Assembly (NCBI GenBank): GCA_963680875.1
Contig: OY804577.1
Coordinates: 105,845,906 to 105,909,905, forward strand
Origin: Bathymodiolus brooksi
Taxonomy: Eukaryota > Mollusca > Bivalvia > Mytilida > Modiolidae
Direction of reading: 5' to 3'
Length of the DNA stretch: 64,000 nucleotides
Within the stretch, counting starts at the first letter, position 1, and each line of letters starts with the position of its first letter. Of the stretch, positions 23,669-35,600 are shown one piece after another. The notes under the pieces are model-generated. The model was given only the letters and a program-made list of their open reading frames with translations, had not been told where the DNA came from and searched no databases. A program made the position numbers and the translations under genes.

Positions 23669-26600
23669 GTAGGTGCCGTTCGACATCCAACGACCCGATC
23701 TACTACTCGCTAAGCCCCTACAACAGCCAACAGAATGTGCATGGCGCAATTTATTCACAAGGTTAAAATTAATTTTTTCCCTGAACTTTTCTTCTTTTTT
23801 TTTGGTCACTTTTACATAAATTTTCTAAAATATTTTTCTTATACAAAACGAAAGTGAAAATGAATCGAAATTAATAATGTAACACAGAGAATTTTAATCT
23901 CAGCGAATTATTTGTAAGCTATCATTTAAAAAAACCCTTTTATTTGTTTCATTTTCAATTTTGAATTTATTATTAAATTTCTGTGAAATTTTTTTATTAT
24001 TTTTATCAGAAGGAAGTTTCGGCCCTTGATAACACAAAGTCCACAGATAATACACACACTCTTTATCTTAATTCTAACATGTTCTGATTGTCTTATTTAT
24101 CACAACTATTTGTGTGTTCATATTTTTATATTTGCTCTTTACAATATATTATTTATCTAAAGGTTTGTGAGAAAAAAATATTTCAATGAAAATCGCACAT
24201 TATTTGCATATTTATTTGTCTATTTTTATCATTAACTTTATACCTGCCTCGTTCAGTTTAAATCGTCAATATTTATTCTTCCGTTACATCGTACGTTTTA
24301 CATTGTGCCATTAAAATGCATCAATATTTAGTTTTTATCTAAAATTTGCCATTTAATGATTTATTACTTTTTATTTTAAGTTTTGCACCAGTTTTGTCAA
24401 ATGTTGTCATAGTTATGCAATCCCAGACGACTTTATTTACATATGTGTAGTTTTATTATACATTTTATTTAAATATCACTATTGACATTTTTTCGTCTGA
24501 GTGCGTGACGTTGTGACCTTTTATCGTTAATCTCGACCCAGACAAACCGAAAGCAGGTGTTTTCAAATATTATTTTTTATTTCACAATAAAGTTTTTACT
24601 TATTAGTATGTATATATTTACATCAATACACATCTTGTTACAAAAAGTCAAGATTTATATATTTTTTCCAAATTTAATCTTTTACCTGTATCACTATTTA
24701 CTTGCTCTTATATATTCAATAACCTTCGGTGACCTCAATACCAACTTTTCAATTTATTTATATTTTTACATCTCATTAATCTTGACATGTCTAGTGTACA
24801 TGTACATGCATTAAACTGCAGGTTTTTGAATAAATGTTACACCTTGCGTGTATTTTTGTGTATTAACATGAGTCAGACACGACAACCCCATTTTTCTCCA
24901 AAATGACCTTATTCTTGTCAAATATTGATCGCAAATGTAACAGTTGCATTAATATTTAACACAACCTAAGTAATATCTTTTCTGTAACTGATCTCATTTG
25001 CTATTGAAATATATAAATCTGTTCGGAGATGTCATATTGAAAGTAATAATTGTTCTTATGTATCTTCCAAATGTGTAGCGAAAACCAATAAAATACAAAC
25101 TTAACCTGTTTTATTTTTTTCAGCTGTTCAGAGGGGACGAATTCCCCCGACACAGCATCCATTCCCAGGACAAATGGGATATGAAAATGGTTTCCCACTC
25201 AATGGACACACGTACCTTTCAAGCTTTATTTCAATGTTACTGAGGGCAGAACCTTATCCGACATCACGATACGGTCAATGTATGCAAACCAATAACATTA
25301 TGGGGATAGAAAACATTTGTGAATTGGCAGCAAGGCTGCTTTTTAGTGCAGTTGAATGGGCCCGAAATATTCCATTTTTTCCTGACTTGCAGGTCACTGA
25401 TCAAGTGGCATTGCTGCGTCTCAGTTGGAGCGAACTATTTGTATTAAATGCGGCACAGTGCTCGATGCCACTACATGTGGCACCTTTGTTAGCCGCTGCA
25501 GGACTACATGCCAGTCCTATGGCTGCAGATAGGGTTGTAGCCTTCATGGACCACATTAGGATCTTTCAAGAGCAAGTGGAAAAGTTAAAAGCCCTTCATG
25601 TAGATTCAGCAGAGTACAGTTGTTTGAAGGCAATAGTACTCTTTAGTTCAGGTATGTACCATCAATTATTTTAAGCAATTCTTATACAACACAAATCACA
25701 GGGATTCAACAAAGGACAACATACTGGTTATTATTATTATTTTGATAGATAATCAAATAAATAAAACGCCACGATATAGCTGAAATACTGTTAAAGTTCG
25801 CGTTAAACACCAATCAATCAATTAAATAAAAGCTGGGTAGAACTGGTTCTGTTGTTTGCCCATTTTCTCTTGGTCATTGCGTTGTCTGTCACGATATAGC
25901 TGAAATATTGTTGAAAGTGGCGTTAAACACCACAACACTTACCCTGTGTTGTCTGTCCTTCGATTTACGGATTCTGATTACCACTTTGGTATCTTCAAAA
26001 TATTCTTTGATTTAAAAAAATAAGGAAGGAGAAATCCCTATATGGACCGTGAAAAATTCTTAAACGAATCGTGTTTCCTCTGAAATAAACATAGTTAAAT
26101 GGACCAATATGAAGTCAAATTAATAAAACAATGGCACCTCATTAATTTACCTGTAGTCTACAAATGTTAATGGTTGATGGTCAGCTAGGTGATTCTAACA
26201 ATTTTTCAAATTCTATATATGTTGACCTATCTCCATCTTTATTTATGACAATGGTAATATATCATATTTGTAGATCCTCATATTGCGCCCTTGATTATAA
26301 GTACATAACATATAATATTTAGGGTTAGAGTTATGGTGTTTAACGCCACTTTCAACAATGTAAGAAATAATATCTATACAATATTAATGATAATATGCAA
26401 GTTTAGTAATATTTTTTTGTGTGTTTCTATATAGGTTTTTTTTTGGTGACGTAATACTTATTTTTTCTCTTATTCCTCTCAAAAAAAAATTAAATATCAA
26501 AACCCAAATGTTCATATTATAGTGTTGATATTTTTCTTTCAGATCGAAAACCAGAGCCAGTTCCGTCCCAAAGGCACTCCATGAATGGTTACAGTAAGTA

Positions 26601-29600
26601 TGCAAAACTTTCTTACATCCATTGCTATGTAACACAACTTTATTGTATGTTGTACATGTAACTAGCCTTGTTGTAAAGAAAGAAGGTTAATACATTGACA
26701 CTCAACAATTGCACCAATATAAGAAAACCAAAACGAGCCACTACCTCTCACCTAGTATGGAACAGGTCTGAACTATATCAGTTCATGACCATGTATTTTG
26801 TTAAATAAATGAAAAACACACAAAATCAAAAATTATTGGGATATCTGAACCTCAACAATTCCATCAATATAACAGAAAAAAACCGGGCCACTACCTCTCA
26901 CCTAGTATGGAACAGGTCTGAACTATGTCAGTTCATGACCATGTGTTTTGTTAAATAAATGGAAAACACACAAAATCAAAAACTATTAGGATATCTGATC
27001 TTTTGATTTGAAAATAAAGATGTATTACGGAAGTACAGGATGTACTATTATCATACCTTTGTGTGATTTGTTTAAATTTGAGTTAGGTTTGGTGGCATAT
27101 CTTAACCAGATATTAATGACAGGTTTTTCGTGACATATCTTAACCAGATATTAATGACAGAACCTGTAACTTTTATTAGAAACACAGTGGCTAATATAGA
27201 TTTTTAAACAGGGAGAAAATATCAAGCGCTGCACATTCAATGGCAGAAGTGGAATGATTATCACATTGAGTTTCTATTACTCAACACGAGGCACAGCTTG
27301 TTGTGTAATCAATCTCCAATGTAAGATGTCTTTTAATAGCTTGATGACAGGAGTACAGACTGACTTTTTCAAATGTCAAGTGAACTCAATTTGATAAAAT
27401 AATAGCACTTACATGACTGTATTATTTCAATAAGAAGGGGGGTCTGGGCCAATTATTTCACTAAGAAGGGAGGTCTGGGCCCATTATTTCACTAAGAAGG
27501 GAGGTCTGGGCCCATTATTTCACTAAGAAGGGAGGTCTGGGCCCATTATTTCACTAAGAAGGGAGGTCTGGGCCCATTATTTCACTAAGAAGGGAGGTCT
27601 GGGCCCATTATTTCACTAAGAAGGGGGGTCTGGGCCCATTATTTCACTAAGAAGAGAGGTCTGGGCCCATTATTTCACTAAGAAGGGAGGTCTGGGCCCA
27701 TTATTTCACTAAGAAGGAAGGTCTGGGCCCATTATTTCACTAAGAAGGGAGGTCTGGGCCCATTATTTCACTAAGAAGGGAGGTCTGGGGTCCATAAACT
27801 AGCTTAACCCCAACACCTTTTTATTGAAGTATTTGTACCTAGCAAGGGAAGTGAGTGATCATGTATTTGTGTGTTGGGGGATATTGGAACTGTTCCCGTC
27901 AGTGTGGTATTTTTTGTTGGATTTTGGAACTGTTCCGACAGTGTGGTATTTTTTTGGGGGGTTTTGGAACTGTTCCCGACAGTGTGGTATTTTTTGTTGG
28001 ATTTTGGAACTGTTCCGACAAGTGTGGTATTTTTTTTTTGATTTTGGAACTGTTCCGACAGTGTGGTATTTTTTTTTTGGATTTTGGAACTGTTCCAACA
28101 GTGTGGTATTTTTTTTTTGATTTTGGAACTGTTCCGACAGTGTGGTATTTTTTGTTGGATTTTGAAACTGTTCCGACAGTGTGGTATTTTTTGTTGGATT
28201 TTGAAACTGTTCCGACAGTGTGGTATTTTTGTTTTTGATTTTGAAACTGTTCCGACAGTGTGGTATTTTTTGTTGGATTTTGAAACTGTTCCGACAGTGT
28301 GGTATTTTTTGTGTTTTTCATTTTATTTCTATAAAAAGAAAGAATACAACAATTACTGGTGACATAGCGAATCTCCATATTGCATAATTAAAAGATTAAA
28401 ATGACAAATTATTTGTCATCTATGCTGCAGCTTTAACCTTTGAAAATAATAAATTCATAATGTGGTTTAAAATGACAAAAATATATATAGAATTTTATCT
28501 GCTCAAATAGAATTACAACTTGTTCTGTACTCAATTTGAAAATTATAAACACATATACAAAAATATAATATATTTATATTATCAGTATTGTTTAAATAAT
28601 ATTTTATAATGTGTACAGGCATATCAATTAAAAAAAAGTTTTAAATATTTACTTCACACAGAAAAATAAAATAATAAATGTTACACAGAAAAATGAAAGA
28701 AACAGCACCCACAAAAAAATTGAATGATATCAATAGCTGTAATTACAAAAAAAGGGAGATAGGATCATTCCATATTATAAATATATTTAATTAAAAAATT
28801 TGTACATGGGGAAAAGTAAATTTTCAAAATTTTTGATTTTCAAAGACAATTACATAATTTTGTTTTAAAGAAAACTTTAAACCTGTTTTGGAAATATATG
28901 TTATTCTTATTTCTAGTTGAAAGGCAAGACTATAATTGTCAGTAAATCAGAAATCATATAAATAAAAAGATTGGTATATAAGCTACTCTTTTAGGCAGTA
29001 CATGAAAAGGAAGATACAATACACATACTTTGGAAACATATGATCTACAAATTTAATTTTAAGAATTGTATTGTACATTATGATAGATGTCCACAATGTG
29101 ATGAATTATCTTTATTTCAACCTTTTTTTTTTACACAACTTTGAATCCCAGATCAAACATAAAAATAAAGAATTGACTTGTGGATGTTATTGATTATAAT
29201 AATAATTTTATTGTCTTAAAAGTAATTAAAATTTATGATGTGCAACATTATTCAATAAACAAAACATTACATAAAATAATATGGTACCTATAAATCAAAC
29301 AACGAAATCTATAACTTTCATACAAAAATTTAGAAGAAATGAGCTACGATATTACTGAAATATTGTTGGAAGTGGCGTTAAACACCATAACTCTAACACT
29401 CTATAATTTTTATTTGGAAGAAATTTAATGAAAATCCCATTCAAAGAGGTTCCCACGGATTTCAAACCGTGACAATCGTGAAATGTTCATGTTAACATGA
29501 GCCATATCACTTTATCTGTTTCTATGCTATTTTAGCTATCTGATTACAATGAAGCAGAACTGTAATTGTCTGATAAAGTTGTAGACTAGAGAAAAAAAAA

Positions 29601-32600
29601 GACGTTTCCTGATTTTTTTGGGGGAGAGAATTTTTCTGTCAGGATTTTATTTCTATGCCAATAAAACTGAGGGCGACAATATGAACTGAAATATTGTTGA
29701 AAGTAGCATCATATTTCTATTTTTCTATCTTTTTTTAATTAATAAAAAAAAGACATACATTTTCAAATTGGATAATTAAGCTTCATTTGATTTAGGTCAT
29801 AGGTCAAATTAATTTAATAATACATCCTTGTCAATTAAACATCTTATGGTACGACACACATGTAGGACAAAAGATTTCAGAGTATGAAAAAGAGATATAA
29901 GAAGAAATATACAATATACAAAATATAATATCGGCTTGTCAATAACCCTCTGAAAGGAAGCATGCATAATATATATTCTTATCACAATTTGCAAATTCTG
30001 TTTCTTGCAAGACATTAAACATAAAAAAGACAAAATTATTTATATATAAAGTATAGTGCCGCTGTGCATAGTTATTTTCCAAGATTCTTTAGATGTCTTA
30101 GATATTTTCATGTCAGACTGGGAAGAGATATGGGTCCGCCTTAATTCTATTGACGATAACAGTTTGTTTGATTGACACATGGAGATTTACATTTTATGGG
30201 ACTTAACGACTGTCTATCAACCACACGATGACCATTAATTACGATGTCGTTAATATAAATAGGGATGAAATCACTTCAGAAATCGTCCTTATACGTTTCA
30301 TAAAATTTTAATGGAATTAATATCATTAAACATTTATCATTAAGTCACTAAAATATTACAAAGCAATACAAAATCTTTTAGTAAAGAAAGAAAATTATAA
30401 AAAGTTCGGTGGTTTTCTCAGGTTTCCTCCACCAATAAAACTAACCGCCACGATATAACTGAAATAGTGTTGAAAGTGGCGTTAAACACCATATTAATAC
30501 AACCCTAACTCCCCATAAAACTTGCTTTATAGTTCCCTGGTAAGGACAGGATATAATAAAAAAATTGAGTTCTCTCGTAAGATGATATTGGTTGATATAA
30601 TACAAACGTAGATATCTAATATAGTGAACATCACTCATTTCTGGAATAACCTTCATCAGGTACCTTATGGTAAATATATTGGAAAGCGGCAAATAATTGA
30701 CACGTTTTTTGGGGCAAGAAACCCAAAGAGACTAAACAGGAATGACAAAATTGGCTAAGTTTAATTTCCTGTGTCCAAGGGAAAATGACCTTATTCTGAA
30801 TTATAATTATATTATTAAGCAACTGTAAATTTCAAATATTAATATTATATCTAATAAACCATGTCAGTGCTGAAGCCGGACTACTGGGCGAATGGTACCC
30901 TCGGGAAAATCACTGATGGTCACTGTGGGCCTCTATATCATAAAATTGATTTGCCCAGTAAGAAAAATGTTACCATTAATAAAAGGAAAAGCAAAAAATA
31001 CCACACAAAATAAAATAAAATAAAACAATAAATATTCACCGACCTTTTAAAGAAATATAAATGATATTGTACTCCTCCCATGTGGAGCCTTGCAGCAATA
31101 GTATATACATGTATAGTGAAACTTAATTCTACATCTCTAATATTTAGAATTGCATTATATTATGTCATATATTGTTACTAAGTACTTTTCTGTTTCTGAA
31201 TATTATTTCTGAAATTGGAAAAATGATAATTATTCATATTATAACACACACCAACTTCCTTATTTCGTATCAAGTTTTATATGATTTGTTTTTATTTATA
31301 TAAGCATCCAATAGAGGAAGACAACAATATCAATTCATGGAGAGAAAAAAAACAATCTAAATCACATAACAGAAACAAAATTATGATATTTATAAAAATA
31401 GCATTGCATATACACCATCAGTTAGAAATTCACATAGAGCATATTTGAAAAAAATAAATATAGGTTTCAGAAGATGGTTGTTCCAAAATTACTCCCCCCC
31501 CCCCAAAAAAAAAACCAATTGCCCGTCCCCAATATAATTCATTTGGACCCCCCTCAAAAAAAATCCCCCCAATGTCGATTTTGTTTCTGAACCCTTTACA
31601 AAGACAGTGTATTGACCTCACTGACATTATTTAGCCCTAGATAAAAGATACCAGGCGAGGATTAGAAGTTAACTCGTTGTACGTACAAGTTGTATAGACA
31701 TGTTGACCTTCTTCGACTGATTTTGTAGCTCTGTGCAATATTTATATATTTTTTCAAAATATATAGTGCAAATTGCTATGAGGCACATCTGATGTTTGGC
31801 AATGATCCAGACATGCAACTGAAATACATTGCCTCTTGTTGATTACGTGAGCAATATTATGTCAGAGTTGAACCGTTGACAAGGAAGAAGTGTTTTCTAG
31901 GGTGTACTTAAGGTCAAGATATATTATACAGGAGAAAACCTTCCTCCTTTTTACATCATAAGTATCCACCATATGTTTTACTTATATAATTGAATCAACA
32001 AATTTCTTTCGTCTACGTAATATTTCACACATGAAACGACTTTCTATGAATGAAAACATTTGTTACCGTGATTCCAGAAGAATTTTTCACCTTGATCATC
32101 AAGGCATCTTTTCTCTTCATCATTTTGTGTATAAAAATGTGTTCTTTGTTTGAAAGTAGGAAGGGGGGGGGGAAGGTTAACATTTCATTTGACAAATGAC
32201 CTCTTCATTATTTTGTGTAAAAAAATGTTCTTTGTTTGAAAGTAGAAAAAAAAGGGGGGGGGGTGTTAACATTACATTTGACAAATGACTTCATGTTTAG
32301 TATAAATATATAATGTGTTTTATGTTGCATACTTTTCATCACACCATTCTACATCCAACTGTGAACTGTCGGGTTTGGAATATTTGTATAGCTAAACATA
32401 TGCACTATTTTTCTTGCCGGTATAAATATTAGAACAGGGGAGTGCTTGAAATATCAGTAATTGCTCTTGGTTAAATATCTCCTATTTATGCAGACGACAG
32501 ACAGTGTTGCACATAGATATGTGTTTATGCAATTTTTAAAGTGTTAAATAGGTCGGCAATTTAAACATCGAGATAAGATTTTTTTGTGTGTATTATATAA

Positions 32601-35600
32601 GGTACCATAGGGTTTTTTTATTATTATTTATTACCACATTCATGTTTTATAATAATTTGTACAAAATAACGAACTGAATACGTATGTAAATCGACATGTT
32701 TAAAAGTAAGACTTTTAGGAACATTTTAGTATTGTTATATATTGTCTGATGTTATTTGATTTGATACCAGTCTTTCTTCATTCCCCTCTCCCTTAAAAAA
32801 TTTTTAAGGAGAAAGTAAAGGAAACACAAAGAAATATCACAAGTTGTATTGACTAGTAAAATAAATATATGTACATTGTAATATAATAATTATTAGTGTA
32901 TAAAAGGGGGGAGGGATGTAGTGAAATCTATTACAATATGACGTGACAATAACGCATGGTTGATAATCGTTCTACTTTTCAAGGTTCAACTGCATTCAGG
33001 TTATTACATTCAGACAGTGTGGTAATTTTGTGTCCTATCTTCAAAAATATTTTCCAGTGTTGAGATGATCTTTTTTTTTTTGTTAATTGTCTTCTCCTTA
33101 GAAAATGTCCAAACCATGAAAGAAAAATAATTAGTTAATAGTTAATTAATATATCAATATTTAACTCCCCCACTTTTTCTGAAGTGCCTGGTACCAAGTC
33201 ACGTGGTCAGCTGTGGTGTATATGTGTGTTTGAGATATCCAGATTTTGTCCCTTTCTACGATTTTTCGATTGGATTGTGGAACTTAACAGACAGTGTGGT
33301 ATTTTTGTTTTATTTTTTTCATTTTATTTCAGAGTTGCAAGCTTTTTTTGTTAATTGTTTTCCTCCTATAAAATAAAATATTCAAATCCTGCAAGAAAAG
33401 TAATTTAGCTAAAAGATGGATAAATTAAAATTAAACATGGCTGCCTATGCAATCAATAATTAAAAATAATTCTTATTAATTTAAAAATATTCAATCTTCT
33501 TAAAACATAAAAACACTTTTTGTACCATTGTTTACAGTCACAAAGATAAACGTTTGTCTCTTCTTTTTCTCCCCTTCCCGATCTGTCTTGTCATTATTCC
33601 TGTAATTACAATAATAGCTATAATTCATGCTTTTCAAATTTTAATTAAAGATCACAGTTTTAACAGCAAAATGACTAAGTTTTAAATATTATCTCGGGAA
33701 ATAATGCTAAATGGTTGTGAAATGAGTTGGAAACAGCAGCATAAAAAAACCACAACATGAACAAAGAAAACAAAATCATTAAATAAAGTATCATTTTGCA
33801 CAATGTAGAACTAATTCTTGTTGACACGGCTACAATTGATAATTTTACAGCAATACACATCAGAGTCCTTTTTAATAAAGCAAAAATCAATATCCTTTCA
33901 CTTCTAACTTGACAAAAACGATGCACTCTACAGATCGACAGAATTTTTTTCCCCCTTCATCAAATAAAAATATGAGCATTTGTACACAACCACCTACAAA
34001 CTGAAATTTAGCAAAGGGGTACATTTTAGCAATAAAAACGTAGATATCAAATTTAGTGCGCATCACGCGTTTCTGGAATAACCTTCATCAGGTAGGCTGA
34101 AAATCGAAAGATTGGAAAGTCAAATAATTTAAAGTATTGAAAGCAACAAAACCAAAGGGTCTAAACAGGATAGCCAAAATCAGCTAAGATCATTCTTCTT
34201 TATGTATATAATCTATTTGTTTAATTACATGCATGCAGCAAAATCTGATTCAATTATTTATTACACAAAAAGATTGTTTTAATCCATTTTGAACATTTCT
34301 TAACAAAATATTGATAATGAAATGAAAAACAAAAAAACAGAAAATACCACAGTCTGACCATTTACAAAATCTAATAGAAAACTCGTAGAAAGAGACAACA
34401 TTGATACCCATACACACATATACATGACTACCTACCCTCCTGGCCTAGCATAGATACTGCAATAAAAAGTGGCGGGACCAAACCAGGTTTATGGACCCAA
34501 AAGAAAAAGAAATTAATACACAAACCTAAGTTTAATGGAAAAAAAATTGATGTCAGAATATTGTGGTTTAATCAAAGTGCCCCCAATATTACATCAATTT
34601 ATTATCGATATTTCTTTTATAGAATCTTCAGGGAATGGAAATTACATCATGTAAATATTTAGTTATCTTTTTGTCAGTTGAGACTTGAAATAAAATATGT
34701 TTAAATATTTAGTTATATAGATACAAATAATAGAATATTTACATATGTGCATAGAAATAGAAGTTTATTAGATATGAATTTAATTACTGGTATAATATAA
34801 GACAGGCAAGACCCCTTTTTGCTACCAAAAGTAGAAATATTTTGATCTATTGGCCATTCATACACTATACTTTCCTCCTGATGACATCTCCATTTGTAAA
34901 AAAAACATATGTAAATATGGTAAAACTATATGATTTTGTATTTAAAATGTTTTTCTTAAATAAATAAAAACTTTTCTTTACTAATTAGTTTTTTTGAACA
35001 AAGAGAACATTCAGTGTAGAAATATTTAGTATTAATTTTGTTTGCAGCCATACTTTGTCAACATTAACTAAAACTATTAAAGATACATTAACATACGAAC
35101 ATATGCCTCATACAATATTAAAACTGAAAACGAAATTAAAAACAGGTCTTTTTGTGCAGTTTTTAGTAACTACCTTTTTATCTTAAATATACCTTAATAA
35201 ATTGTATTGATTAGAACATCATATTAATGGCTTCATTACATAGTAATCATTAAAAAAAACTTGATCAAAGCTAAAGTTGAAGATTTAATGTTAAAGGTAT
35301 TACTACAAGGTCATGTTTAGTATTATTTTCTCGTCAACAATGATTGATCATTTGGTGCTTAAGCTATCGATCCCCGACCCCGACTTCCTTGCAAAAAGAA
35401 ATATTTTACAATTTAGTGACAATGTAGAACGAGTGGTTATGATACGTAATGGCAGTTATTATCCGATTATCGAGGGAACGGTTACAGAGTCAACTGAACA
35501 AATTGCATCACAAATCGTAGATAAGAGATCATCACAAAGGGAGTTAATTACGTGATTTATCAGCAACACAATTTACGGATGTAGTTCGTGCTACAACAGG

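Larger units (their letters stand above)
25652..26542 (+). other. COUP-TF intron 2 (upstream of cassette exon)
   Basis: 891 bp containing three S1 SINE fragments (25766, 25891, and 26322 in reverse) and an R3 fragment at 25862-26005. Ends with a pyrimidine tract, TTTTTCTTTCAG, at the cassette exon. Confidence 0.7.

Noticed and set aside
23041..23809. Minus-strand frames overlapping COUP-TF exon 1
   Set aside because: They are shadows of the receptor coding sequence on the other strand.
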